This document shows positions 1-12,567 of a stretch of 64,000 nucleotides of DNA, one piece after another (positions within the stretch are counted from its first letter, which is position 1; each line of letters begins with the position of its first letter). The stretch spans positions 248,001 through 312,000 of the forward strand of contig NW_002476155.1 of NCBI RefSeq assembly GCF_000189635.1, given 5' to 3'. Both the position numbers and the translations under genes were made by a program. The DNA comes from Tetrahymena thermophila SB210. Taxonomy: Eukaryota; Ciliophora; Oligohymenophorea; Hymenostomatida; Tetrahymenidae. The notes beneath the pieces were generated by a model. The model was not told where the DNA came from. It searched no databases and saw only the letters and a list, made by a program, of their open reading frames with translations.

Positions 1-843
1 TTAAAATATTTATCTTAACAAATTTTCAACTAGATTTTTAGTTTTAAATGAATTAAAAGATCGCCATTTTAGGAATTTATATTATTATTATATAGAAAAT
101 TATAGTTTAAATATCTGATAAATAATGTGGACAGTTTTAAGTAATAAATATCATGAATTCTTATTACTATATAAATGAAAAAATTTATTTATTCTCAAAA
201 ATAAAAATCATAAAGTAGTTTTAATAATAATAATAATAATATGAATTCTTTAGATTTTGTTTTGTGATATTTTTTTTATTAATTTATTTTTCATATTTTT
301 ATTTACAATCATTTTTAAAATTTCAAAAGAGAAGTTTCAAGATTATCAATATTTTACTTCAATATTTATGAATTTAAGAATAAATTTCTTAATGAAAGAA
401 AAAATAAGCAAATAAAAATTAGAAAAATATTTTAGTTTATGTTTAACCATTTACCAAAGTTCATTATTTAAATAATAGTAAAAGAAAAACATTTTAATCC
501 ATAAATAAATATGTTTTAAATAAATCTTATTTAGAAATTTGTAGATATTAAGTAATTATTAATTTTTCTAATTATATTTTTAATTGATTGCATATTTCTT
601 AATATTTATTGTTATTTTTAATAAATTTATTTTATTGTAATTCAAGTAAAAATAAATTTTTTAATTTATTTTAATAAGTTATTTTATTTTAAAGTTAAAA
701 TAGAATAATAAATTCGAGTAGAAGTAATAATAGTAGTAATAGCCTTGAATTTTTTAGAATAGATATGACTCTATTTTTAAAAGTGATTATTTAATTTAAC
801 CAAATATTGTAACTGATAGAATAGAATTTAAAGGAGATAATGT
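1..843. other. AT-rich stretch without a recognised gene
   Basis: The stretch is dominated by A and T with short TAAT and AAAT runs and a short ATA/AAT repeat near 230. No frame in the ciliate code reads like protein for more than a few dozen codons, and no RNA gene was recognised. Confidence 0.5.
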
Positions 844-1896
844 ATGAATGTAAAGAGCGATGTAAAATTTATTCAAAGCTCTATTTTTAGCATTTTTGGT
901 AAATTGGCTTTCACAATAATAATATATTAGTAATTTAGAAATTTAAATACTTATTATTTAGGAATATAGAGCAATCTTATTATTTTTTCATCACAATCAG
1001 AAGTAGCAGAAGAATATATAATATTTTTTTTTAAAGAAGAATAGTTATAAATATTGATTAGCACTAAAATAATAATAATTCTTCTATAATGAATTCTTTC
1101 ATCAGCTTATCATTAAAAGGAATTATAAGCTTGTTTAAATTAAGAATATGATTTATTTTCGCTATAAATTATTGGATAAAGAAGAAATAATATTTAAATA
1201 ATAAAATTAAGAGTTAACAGAGAAAAGAGAATAATTTTAAATTTGATATAAATTTAATTTTTATTCTCTTCAGAGTCAGAAAAATTTATTTCAAACGAAT
1301 ACTGACCAGACTTTATTTTCGATTAATTCAATGTGTCTATTTCAAAATCAGATGCTACAAAATCTTTGTTGGTTGTCTATAATAAAAAAATTATTGAGAA
1401 AGCTCATATTTTATAAATGAAAGATTTTTTTTCTGCATCTTTTATCTATTTTACAACTCACCAATAATTAATTTTTAGTTAAAATTAAAAAAATAAATTT
1501 TAAATTCTATTCATTTTAGTCTATTTCATTTTATTTTTATCTCTACTTTATATCTTTAAGTATTATTACACGCGTATACTTCCAAATTAAAGTGAGTATT
1601 TGTGTAAGAGACTCTTCTGTTTGACTTATTCTATTTAAACGCATATTAAGCAATTTTTTTTGGTATCTAAAAGTCAAACTAAATTAAAATATATTTAATA
1701 TCCACTTCAATTTGCAACAACATTTATACTCAATTAATTTGTGTCGTGCATTGATTGTGTCTCTCTATTTGAGAGAATTGATAAATAGATTCAAAAATTA
1801 CTAATATCTATATCAGAGTTTGAGATAAAATTAATTCCAGTCAATATTTTGATTGGTTAGAAGATTAGCTATTGCTTTTTAAGAAATAACTTATGA
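844..1896 (+). pseudogene. Interrupted frame, possible decayed gene with membrane segment
   Basis: One frame, with TAA and TAG read as Gln, runs from an ATG at 844 to a TGA at 1894-1896 but is cut by in-frame TGAs at 1090-1092 and 1303-1305. The stretch after the second TGA reads like real protein: it has a block containing SDATKSLLVVYNKKIIEKAH, then a hydrophobic segment rich in Leu, Ile and Phe that could span a membrane, then Cys-rich and charged stretches. A segment near the start (FSIFGKL) only faintly recalls the family-B DNA polymerase motif. I could not find introns that remove the two stops. It may be a pseudogene, a gene with introns I missed, or a chance open frame, which is common in such AT-rich DNA. 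Confidence 0.25.
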
Positions 1897-2128
1897 TTGG
1901 TAGACATATTGATAAATAAAATAAAGTATGAATACGATAATTTTTATGTATAATTTAAACAAATATTTACAAGTAAGTAATAAATAAAGCTAAGGTAGAA
2001 CAAGATAAAATAATATTTTATCATCTTATTTCTAATTTAGCTTTAGAATTTTTTATGATTTAATTAAATAAATAACATTTGGTTTTTGTTGATGTTGTTG
2101 TTTGTAGTTTAAATATCTATTTCTCACA

Positions 2129-3013
2129 TCAAAAAGCTAAACTTTCAATAAATGATTATATTGTTTCAGGGTTAGAATATTAGAAAGGACTAAAGTACAT
2201 TTCTTTTTATTCGTAATATTAAAATTTATTTTAGCTGACAGGTGAATTTTAGTGATTATCCTCGTTTTCTGAATTCTGAATTTAATTCTCTTCTTCATCA
2301 TCAGTAGATACTTGAGATTATTCTTCTTATTTTTATTTATTTTTACCTTAAATTTTAATAATGACAATCTTTTTATGGTCACTGAAGTTATATGTATTTT
2401 TATTTTATCCTTTGACTCTGAAGAAAGAAATATCAACATATTTTAAAATTTTTTTTCCTAAATTAATATTTTAATTAAATGATTCGATGAAATCTTCCTT
2501 AAATTTTTCTTAATCAGGGATGTTAATTCCTTTAATCAAGCCATCAGATTAAACTCCAAGAAGAATTTTACCTCCCTTCTCGCTTTTATAGTATTTTATA
2601 ATAGAGTCATATATTTAATTACTATTTTAAGGATCAAACATAAAGACTTAGACATTTTTACTATTAGTTGTTATTTTAAGATCTTAATTGAACAAAATTT
2701 CCATGTTAAGAGTGCAATCATTTTAATAAAATTAGCTCAATATTTAATTATCATACACATTTTTACCATCTTATCCCTTAAATTTTTTTATATCCATTAA
2801 TCTTATTTAGGTAGTATCTTGGATAATCTTCTCTTTTAGTTATTAAATTGTATCATTAAAGGACAAAATATAGCTCTTAGGAAAGTCATCCAAAAAGTAA
2901 TTATAAACATTAACCTTAAAAAATTGAGGATTCTTTTTAATAACAAGCTGTTTTCTTTGAGCAGGGTATGTCTAAAAAGTGTTTTATCTCATATTTTAAA
3001 TCGTTTAAATCAT
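2129..3013 (-). CDS. Ubiquitin-like plus Schlafen AlbA_2-like protein
   Basis: This is a single-exon gene of 294 codons if the upstream ATG (3011-3013) is used, or 287 from the ATG at 2990-2992. The stop is TGA at 2129-2131 and many TAA/TAG codons are read as Gln. Residues of roughly 45-115 resemble a beta-grasp ubiquitin-like fold, with a pattern of KEKI, then a charged loop (FKGQDGKNVYDNQ), then a closing hydrophobic strand. Residues of roughly 140-180 carry SEKGGKILLGVQSDGLIKGI, the Gly-Gly and glycine-valine pattern typical of the AlbA_2 (Schlafen, putative DNA/RNA-binding) domain. The C-terminal third is acidic and Gln/Asn-rich. AlbA_2 domains occur in Schlafen RNases and in many regulators; no nuclease function can be claimed here. 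The start choice is uncertain and an upstream exon is not excluded. Confidence 0.75.
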
Positions 3014-3166
3014 GAAAAAATAATCCAATTTTAAATTTTTTGCTTTATTTTTTTTGTTATTTATTTATTTTTTTAATTAATTAATTATTTATTATTAATT
3101 ATTTTTGAGTTTAATCCTATTTTTTTAATAATCTTTTTCTTCTTATAAATTCTAACAGCGGGTAGA

Positions 3167-3463
3167 ATGGATAGCAAACAATCTAATTTGTATACTAAAT
3201 TTTCTATATCAAAATCTAAATTTTCTATTCATAGAATATCCTATGATGAATTATTATGCAAGTGTTTCTACTTCAAAAATAAGAATATTTATTATCTCAT
3301 GTAAATAAAACACTTTGTAGTTGTAATAGAGGCGCAAACTATTTTCTAGTTATCTGTGTTTCTAAATTTAATCATTTTATTTAAATAAAAGTAATTTATG
3401 AAATAAAAGTATTTTATTTACTTAATTATTAAAATAAAGGTATTTTATCTTAAAAAAAATTGA
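3167..3463 (+). CDS. Doubtful small ORF, 98 codons
   Basis: This ATG-to-TGA frame in the ciliate code gives 98 residues, starting MDSKQSNLYTKFSISKSKFS. The first 45 residues, rich in Ser and Lys with a CKCF cluster, look protein-like, while the remainder becomes hydrophobic and AT-driven, so it may be a first exon reading into an intron. It lies divergently to the AlbA gene, with about 150 bases between the starts. I do not recognise it. Confidence 0.28.
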
Positions 3464-4128
3464 TTTTTAATATTCTAATTGACTTAAACATGAAACATCT
3501 AAGAAATGACTTAATATTCTAATTAAAAAAAAACAGTTTTATATTATTTTATGTTGTAAACTCTTAAAATTAATTTAATGTTATCTTATCTATCTTTTAC
3601 CCAAGCGATAAAAAAATAAAAGCCTTTCATAATAAAAGACTGACCATATTTTTTTAATATTAAGTTAAATCTATTAGAATCTCATTTTAATTTTAGAAAG
3701 TTTTAGAATGTGTATAAAAACTACTTAAAAAAATATTCTTACATAATTTTTTTAGAAATTTCTTTCTTTTTCTTGTTATAGATTATTTAAATCTTCTAGA
3801 ATATCTACATAAAATTACAATATGGGTTATAAATATATTAGAATATAAATGTAGCCCTATTTATTTAATCGCGCGAATATCTTAGTCACTTCTATAACAA
3901 GATATAAAAAAAGTTTTTATTATACTTAATTGTTTGTTATAAATAGCTCAGCAGCCCTCACAACTTAATTTCGAAATTATTATATTAACTTCTAAATTAG
4001 TCAATAAATAAGTAAAACTATTAACCACCATTTTTTAATTTGCTCAAAAATATATTTTATTCATACTTTGCATCTAACTAAGCATTAAATTTTATTATCT
4101 TAACCGCTTTAATAACTCAAATTTGAAA

Positions 4129-4338
4129 ATGGAGGTTTTTTAATTGAATATTGCTCCATCTGGTTAATTTAGTCTAATTTCAAATTATGGCAATAAGGTG
4201 GTTGATTGCAATTTATGGGTGATCGATAGATACAGAAGTCTGATTATTCAAATTTATTAAGAAAAAAAAAAAATTCATAATAATTAATTAATTTTAAAAA
4301 GATATTTAGAGATATTAAAATTCAGAAAAAAAGATTGA
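4129..4338 (+). CDS. Doubtful small ORF, 69 codons
   Basis: This short frame runs from ATG to TGA. Its first half (IAPSGQFSLISNYGNKVVDC) recalls one WD-repeat blade, while the second half is lysine-rich AT filler. It could be a relic of a longer gene or chance. No neighbouring exon was found. Confidence 0.2.
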
Positions 4339-5210
4339 AAAAAAAATGAAACAAAAAGTTTTTAAAATCCCCATTAAGTTTTTAAATCGCAAATTTATAA
4401 TTAAATAAATCCAGAATTTTGTCACTCATTTTATTTCAATCGTTCAGCCTATTCTAGTTAAGAAAACCTCTCAACTAAAATAGAGCTGAATTTAAAGAGC
4501 ATGCGTATCTACAAGTTTTTAAATCCTCCGAAATCCAACAAGTTTTTTAAGGCTATTAAAGGATTTTAATATCTCATAGCGATCGAAAGGTCTTTATTCC
4601 CATTTTAACAAACTATATGAAAAAGATTTTTTTGTGGTATAGGCAAAGATTTACAGGCACTCAGACAGTTGGATTGAGCGAAGTACGAAGTGAGATCAAA
4701 TAAATTAAAAGAAAAAGAAAAAAATATAAAATTAAAATAAAAATTTGAAATTTGAAATTGAATAAGAATAATAAAAGAAAAAAAAATTATTAAGAAAAAT
4801 ACAATAAAATATAAAAAACAAATACAAATACAAAAAAGAAAAGAAAAGAAAAAGATAGTAAAACGCAATAAACAAATAAATAAATAATACCTTAATTAAT
4901 CAACTAAATAAATAATATAAATAATAAAATAGACAACAAATTATAATTAAATTAAGTACTATCATTCATTCAGCTTTTTGACTGCAGATTTGTTTATTTC
5001 AAATCAGATAAATAGATTAAAAATTTAAAATAATAAAAGCTTTTACAAAACAATTATTTAAGTAATAAATTGGTATGCTAACATTTATAAATTTTTTAGA
5101 AAAATAATGCTTTTAACTTATATTTATTTTCCTTTCATTCATTCTATTTAGTTAATCACATTTTAATTTTAATGAAAATATCTTCAAATTAATTTATTTC
5201 TTTTTATCGT

Positions 5211-5236
5211 TGTTTATTTGTTTGTTTGTTTGTTTC
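5211..5236. repeat. GTTT tetranucleotide tract
   Basis: There are several tandem copies of TTTG in the 5' flank of the gene at 5352. Confidence 0.8.
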
Positions 5237-5351
5237 TGAAAAACAACTTTTTTTATTTGAAACAAAAAATATTAATATCACATTCGCTTTATTTAAAATT
5301 AAACTTTCACAATAAAGATTTATTGATTCAAATATCTAAAAATTTAGAGAG

Positions 5352-6808
5352 ATGTTAATTACGTTTCTATTTATACTTTCCCTCACAGCTGTCGTGGTTT
5401 ATGCGTCAGTTATGATATGGAAAACTGATTATTCACAAAAGGAAAAAAAAATATTGATTGGCATCCTCTTTGGACTTCTTGTTTTGGTAATAATCGTAAA
5501 TGAAGCTAAAAATTAAAACTATATATCATTTTCTCTATTGGGATTGCATGAAGCAGATTGCTCTTAAAAATTTTTTTCAATCTTAGAAACATAATAAAAT
5601 ATCCTCACACATAAATATCCTTTGCTGCATATGAATTTTAAGCATGTTCCCGACTAGATTAAGGAAAATTTCGGAAACATAGATTAAATGCCAGAATAAA
5701 TTGCTAGTTCGTTCTTCTATTTAAGCATATCAGATGAAAATTCAGGAGCTTCTCACACTATGAAACATTACGCCGAGTAACTATAAAAAAATAACATACC
5801 TGTTTTATATTTCAGATTAACAAAACAAATTAAAAATGCTTAAGATTTAGAAAATTTACTTCAAATTAAAGGGATAGAAATAATATAAAAGACTATAGCA
5901 AAGTTTAATAAATATAGAAACGTGATACCTTTTATTTTAATAGATAACTACTAACTAGCATTTAACGATGGAAAGGATAAAGAAAATTATAGTATTTTGA
6001 CTAATTTATTAGTTGAGTTATATTTCCAATACTAAGTTAAAATTATATTGCACACTCATAATAAGAATGCAATTACTTAAATAATGCAAGGTAATAATTT
6101 TATTTATGTTATTTGATATCTAATTTAAACCAAAATATTTTAATCAATTTACCTAAAATAAATAAATTGATTGTTTTTAATAATCAATTAATAATTTTTT
6201 AAATTTATGTTCTAATTTCCCGCCCTTTTATAAAAAATGCAGTTCCAAGAATCTATCAAGTCTTAGATATAATCAAATATAAATCTATCAGCCCATAGCT
6301 TGCTTTTGAATATATAAAAGAATATTATTCTGAGTCTGTGAAAGGAGTAAAACAAGAATAGTTGTAGTAAATAGATGACTTTGTAGGATTGAATTATGAA
6401 ATACTATATAAATTTACTGAAAGTTTTGAAAAGTATCAAGGAGAAGAACAAAGTAATTAAATTATTTATTTATTTACTAGCTAACTTACTAAATAGATTT
6501 ATTTTATATTAATAAAACTACATTTTTAAAAAATAATAGAATTCATTGAATCTCTTCTATAGGAATACTAAGAAATATTAAATAAAGAATAAAACCTAAA
6601 AGATATTTTGTATATAACAAAAGAAGTTAAAGAATTAAAATAAAAAGTTAAATCCTCCAACAAAATTATTCACTTTAGTGAATTAAAGAGCAAAAATATT
6701 TAAAATCTGCTTTAATTAATAGATAAATATGAATAAGAAGGATACTTATGGATTGAACAAGGATATGTTAATTTTTATAAACCAGTCCTCAACTCTTTAT
6801 TCATATGA
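5352..6808 (+). CDS. Membrane-anchored degenerate P-loop ATPase-like protein
   Basis: Three exons (5352-6090, 6243-6452, 6540-6808) join in phase to 405 residues. The introns have GTAATA...TGCAG and GTAATT...ATAG ends. Residues of about 2-25 and 33-52 are two hydrophobic segments separated by a short charged loop, so the protein is probably membrane-anchored by a hairpin. The rest resembles an AAA/STAND-type ATPase core: a strand (FFYLSIS) is followed by DENSGASHTM where a Walker A loop would lie, and a strand RNVIPFILIDNYQ looks like Walker B with its acidic residue. The Walker A lysine is absent, so nucleotide binding is doubtful. The C-terminus is helical and Gln/Lys-rich, with a winged-helix-like ending. 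It distantly resembles membrane-tethered archaeal-type ATPases such as yeast Yme2/Rna12, but that is inference. Confidence 0.8.
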
Positions 6809-7703
6809 TAGGTTTTAAACAATATATATAATTTAGAATATCTTAATAAAGAAATAATCTGATCTCTTTTTGAATTTATTTTTTTTTAAATTAAGATATT
6901 TTATTTGTTTATATTTATCACTTTATATTTTTTCTTGCTAAAATTCATATTTTTTTATACTAAAAAACATTAAAATAAACAAATATTAAATGAAATATGA
7001 TTGTAAAAAATCTTTAAAATAATATTTTAATATCAAATTTTATAATTATTTATTTATTTATTTATTTTTAATTTTTTAAAATAAATTGGTTTTTGTTTTG
7101 AAAAAATATTTTAGATTTTAATTTCTTTAAAAAAATGATCAAATTTTTAAATTAATAATTTTATCTTAGAATATTTGACGTATATCAAGTAGATTATTAG
7201 TTAATATATATTTTAAGCAGATCATTATTTTATATTAAATATAATAAAATAACTTTTTTTCTTCTAATTTTTTTTGAAAAATTCTAATAATTGTTATTAG
7301 ATTTATTTATTTCTTAGAATTTTTAATATTTAAAAAGGATTAATTTCTTTATAAATTTTTCTTAAAAAATCATATTTTTTATGAGATTAAAAACATTTAA
7401 AAGAAATATTTAATGATATGTTTTAAATAGATTAAGTTTTAATTTGAATATGGAATTTTTTTATTTTCATTGTTATAAAAATGATAAAAAATAAATTAGG
7501 AAAAATATAAAATAAATAAAATTTAATGCTTTTTATGATTGAAATAGCTATTTAGAAATTAATCAAAAATATTTATTTGTTTTTTATTAACTTTATTAGT
7601 TTTTTTTAGATTTTTATCAAAGTTTCCTTGTAATTATTTAAGCGAAGATTAAAAATTTTTTTATTCATCACTTGCTTACTTATTTATTTATTAATTAATT
7701 CTT
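6809..7703. other. 3'-3' intergenic AT-rich region
   Basis: This is the convergent region between the ends of the ATPase-like gene and the histidine kinase. It is almost pure A+T with many AAATTT and TTTATTTA runs. I see no gene or RNA in it. Confidence 0.6.
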
Positions 7704-10700
7704 TCACTTTATGAATTATTTTAAATATTATTAAACTACTTGTGTAAGTTTATCTTTGAATACAGGTTTTACTAAATAATCTGACATGCCTACATCCAAG
7801 CATTTTCTTTTTTCTTATTCATCATCATATCCACTACAAGCAATTATTTTTGTATTTGTTATATTATTTTCTTATAAATATTGATATATCTTTTCTCCTG
7901 TTGTTATTCCATCCTGTTCTGGCATAACTATGTCCATAAAAATTATTGCATATCCTTCATCTTTCTGTTGCATATACCTATTTCTAACTAAATCCTCTGC
8001 ACCTTAACCTCTAATAGCATAATTACATTTTATTTCAGGACATATAGCACTCAATAAGCACTTCATAGCAACTATGTTGTTCATATTATCATCTACTATA
8101 AGAACTTATCCCCACTCTTCTTTTATGTTGATTTACGTAGCAATTTTAGTGAGCTTATTTTTAGGATTGGTGTAATCAATTTAGACTTTTGGAGTATCTT
8201 ATAAGTTAGTAATATCTTAAATACCACTAATTTTTATGAGTTACAGTTTAGATCTCCGTCTTTCTTTCCATAACTACTAAAAATCAGTAAGCAATCTAAT
8301 CGTACTTCTCTCCTTTTCTGCAGATTCTTCTAATATCATTCAAACAAAAAATTTATTACTAATGAATGTATTACAAATTATCAAAATACTTTTATATTCA
8401 AATGTGTTAGACTATTTAAGAGGTGATAAAGGACGAGAAGGTCTTTTATTTTATGAAATCTAAGAATCTGTGGATGATTACATTTTATGAGTTTCCTTAC
8501 TTCCAAATTTGACTTTTTGTGGACTCAATTCTTCTGAAAATTTGTTTTTACCTACTATGAAAGAATTGTACTATTAAATATTTTTAATAACATTATTTCC
8601 TTCATTTTCTTCAGCTATTTTGCTAAATTTTTATTCTTCTTCATCTTCTACGATTTGTGCTTTCAGCTCTTCCTAGGATTTCTCGGATTACTCAGCATTC
8701 CAGTCTTATATTTTGAATTGAAAACTTGTTCCTTTACTATATTCACTTTTGACTGTTAATCCTTCCTAAAATAATTCAAAAGTATTATAAAATTTAAACA
8801 TATTTGATTAAATAAACTACTTTTTGTTCTGAAAGAGAGAAAGCTATCATATTTGAAATAACCAAACCAAGGCCCACACCTTTTTTAAAATAAATTCATT
8901 TGTAAAAAATTTTTAATAAAAAAATAAATCTTCTTATTCTTTATAAATAAATTTTTTTATTGCTTAAATAAATGACAAACTTATTAATTTACCTTGCTCA
9001 TTTAATTTAACAGACTCTTCACCATCTAGTTTGCCAAAAGTCTTGAATAGTTTATTAAGATCTGTTTCTTTAATTCCAATACCTGTATCAATTACATGAA
9101 CTTAAAATAGAACATTATTTATTATTTAAACTTTAATTGTGATAGATCCTGTGAGAGTGAATTTAAAAGCATTTCCAATTAAATTTATTAATACTTATCT
9201 GACTCTATTTTTATCTGATGTAATAAACGATCTCATGTCTTATGGATAGTCTATAACCAAATCAATATGCTATCTTTCAGCTTGGATTTAAAACATTTCT
9301 AGAATCTCTAAAATAAGCTCTTTTAGATTGAATGTTTTTTTCCGAATCTAGAACTTGTTGACTTTAATTTAAGCCAAGTCTAGAAGGTCATTAGAGATAC
9401 ATAACAGATATTTTGAGTTCATAAGTGCCGTTTCTATATAATCAATATCAGGTTTATTTTTCATAGACTCTAGCATAGCAATTATGCTGTTTAATGGAGT
9501 TCTTAATTCGTGTGATACAAAAGAAACCATTTTTGATTTCTTTTTGCTGATATCTTAAAGTAGCTTAATATATGAACGATGTGTGACATCTCTTACTAAA
9601 AGCAGTATAACAGGTTATTAGTTTAGAATATATGTAAATATAGTGATGTCAACTTCTCTAGTGTTTCGATTAATATCTTCATCACTCCATTCTATGTCTT
9701 ATTTTTCTCTGTTAGTTTTTTCCCCATTCTAAAAATCTAGATTTTTTTGTAAATAACTCATTCTTTTTTTTGTGAGGCTGCTTATTTTTGTTAAAGATTA
9801 CTACTAATATGAAATGATATTACTTTAATTCTTAAATAAATTCTAGCCTTGATGGTCATTAATATCCTCTTCATTAATTTTTTGCTATCTATAATTTATC
9901 AGGTTTTTATTTTAACTATTTTGTTATTTTTCAAGTATAGGCAAAAGACTGCTCTCTGTTTATGTAAAGTTTGTAGCAGGGGACACCAAATCACCTTTTT
10001 ATCCAAATAGCTAGTTTTTATTTGGGATTGCATTTCCATTACATAATTAATTATTAATAAGAAAACTTGAATTTAAATTATTGTTATTGCTAGTATTATT
10101 GTTAGTGTTTATCCAATTTATAGATGGAATAGGCTTGTTATTTTACTGATCTAAGTTTGCAAAATCTACTTAAGAACTCTAATTTGGTTTGAAAAAAACA
10201 AAATTTTATTATGGATTTTAATTTTATGCAGATTGTTATGTAAGATTAGATTTTTTAGGTTAGAAATTAGACTGTGCCTATTAAGTTTAGATTATGTTAT
10301 TTTATTAATTAAGATTGATGCTACAACTACTTTTTTGTGTCTGTAGATTGTTGCTACTTGTATTGATTTTATCAGGAAAAGTTTAATTGTTAGATTACTG
10401 AGTTATTTTGTTATTTAGAAGCGAATTAGGAGATCCCATCTTACTTAGTTTTTAGCTCTGGAATTGATGGCTATCATTTTCTTCTGAGTTAAGAAATTCT
10501 TCGTCAAAATCAATCAACCCCAGTGTAGCTGTATCATCTGTATTTATTTTTTTATTATCTTTGGATGATTAACTTTTAAATTAAGCTTCTTCACCTTCTT
10601 GGCAAGAAATAATAGCTTTTAATTCAGTTTATTCTAGAGAAGATACATACTATGGATTCTTTATCTTATCTTAAGAAAATGCATTGTATTTTATTTTATT

Positions 10701-12368
10701 TTAATAGCTCCCAGATTGCTACAGTAAATTTATATCAGAAATATTATTATATTCAATTTCTTCTTTATTTTTTGTTGAGTGATGATGATTTAATCTTTAT
10801 TCACCTGACTTTTAGTGATTTAGCTGCATAGATATAATTTAGTTCAGATAATTTTGATTTTATAGCTAACTTAGAGTACTGTGAGTAGTGCTTGTTCTTT
10901 AGTGCATAAAATTTTTTGATAAGCTAGTTTAAATTTACGGTAGTGGTAGACTGGGCTCTTTTTTTAACGTATTAGATTTAAATGATTCCTCTTTCATTAA
11001 CTTTTCCTAGATAGATACCTTATTATCTCTGTTTAAATTAACACTAGCATTATTTTGATTTATTTAGAAGCTACTAAAAAAACCAAACTGGTTCGAATCT
11101 TATTTTTATTACTCGTTCAGTATGATACGAGAGGTAAATGAAAAAGATTGATCAAGTATACAATCTTATTCAATAGTATTTTGTTGTATGTATAAATTAG
11201 CTTATTGTATAATTAATTCTACTTCTTAACTTAAATCTTTTGATAAAGAGTATTTCTTTTGAATATTTATGTGACTGTTTGTATCCTAAACAGGGAAATG
11301 ATTGGTGAATAAGCATTCTTCATATGTATTAAATTAGTTAATTGGATTGAAATTCATATTTATATTTTCTTCTTAAATATTTTTCTTGCTACCACCTGCT
11401 TAATAAATAGATCCATTATTATGAAATAAAGAGTTATTAAAGGTATTACGATTTAGGCCATTTAAGGGTAATGTAGTATTACTCTTTTAGCGCACATTAT
11501 TAGGAGTATTATTGCTTGATTGGAGAATGTAATTAGCAAATTAGCTATAATATTATGAGTTATCATAGTTATTTGGGGTCTATGAAATACTTTATTAATT
11601 TATTGTATTCTTTGATTAAATCCCATTTTAAGATACTTGTTAATTTATAAATGAACTAGTCTGTTTTTGTAATTTTTATGTCTGTAAATTAGCTTATTAG
11701 TCAACGGAAGGAGGACTATGTGAGCTAGGGATGTATATATTATTTTGAATTGGATTATTTTTAGTAGAAATAGCAGATAGCTTGCGATATACTGGAGGCA
11801 TATCATGTTGCATTATGTTATTATAAGACTTCATTTTAAATGGGAAGTTATTTTTAGGAGTTTAAATATGCTGATCTGTTCTGAGATTATTATTTATAAT
11901 GAAGTTCTGAGCTTTTTAACTCTTTTATTTTTAAAGTTAATCTACTTAAAGCTAGTTTTTAAGCTAAAACATCTTTTCTAATAAATCACTTTAATCAGAT
12001 TAAAAGAACTTATACACACTGTTATTTGCATATAGCAGGTTCATTTAACTATCTATAAACGCAACTCCTTCAGGAAAAAAATTGAAAAAAGCTTTTGAAA
12101 GAGAATCGCTTAAGTTGAAATCGTTATTACATTTGCTCATATTAATATTGTCGCTATTTTAAGAATCTAGGCTAGTATTATTACTACAATTATTGCAACC
12201 TTCTTTTTAAAATTAGTTTTAAACATTTTTTTGAGAATTCATCGCTTTACATTTGTTTTTTTTACAAAATGTGCTCTTATTTTTATTTAACTTCCTTTAA
12301 TGCTAGATGTCTTAAATGCCTTAGAGTGAACCTATGTTATTTTCGTCATTAAAAATTTCATTAATCAT
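7704..12368 (-). CDS. Hybrid sensor histidine kinase with PAS domain and receiver
   Basis: Three exons (8993-12368, 8821-8879, 7704-8765) give 1498 residues; both introns (113 and 55 bases) keep the phase. A PAS-like segment lies at about residues 90-140 (FPEGVAFID), followed by a linker of several hundred residues rich in Gln, Asn and Ser. The HisKA box is SHELRTPLNSI with the phospho-acceptor His at about 953. The HATPase_c region shows the N box (RVRQVLINLIGNAFKFT), G1 (DTGIGI), F box (LFKTFGKL) and G2 (GVGLGLVISN). The C-terminal receiver has the acidic pair VDD, the acceptor FMDIVMPEQDG (Asp about 1423) and the Lys in YLVKPV. All catalytic residues are present, so it should autophosphorylate and pass phosphate to its own receiver. 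No membrane segment is obvious, which suggests a cytosolic sensor. The ligand is unknown. Confidence 0.93.
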
Positions 12369-12567
12369 TTATTTTTATCTACAAAACTTGAATTAAATAT
12401 TAATGCGCTTATAAATAAAGTAATTTTAATATAATAAGAATAGTATCCCTAAATTATTTATGATTATAATTGTTAAAAGACAAATAATTATTAAATTATC
12501 TTATACAATCACTAAGACAATTCTAATTCAGTAGTTTTGTTTTAATAAAGACTATATTTTAATTTAT

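Larger units (their letters stand above)
3464..5351. other. Intergenic stretch with fragmentary frames
   Basis: The stretch is mostly AT-rich filler. Apart from the small ORF at 4129-4338, a frame from about 4390 to 4752 stays open without a clear start and reads protein-like around 4590-4700 (VFIPILTNYMKKIFLWY), where the base composition is also less AT-rich. It may be a gene remnant. A GTTT tetranucleotide tract lies at 5211-5236. Confidence 0.4.

Noticed and set aside
11080-11110. GGTTCGAATC word resembling a tRNA T-loop.
   Set aside because: It lies inside the histidine kinase coding frame, and no acceptor, D or anticodon arms surround it.
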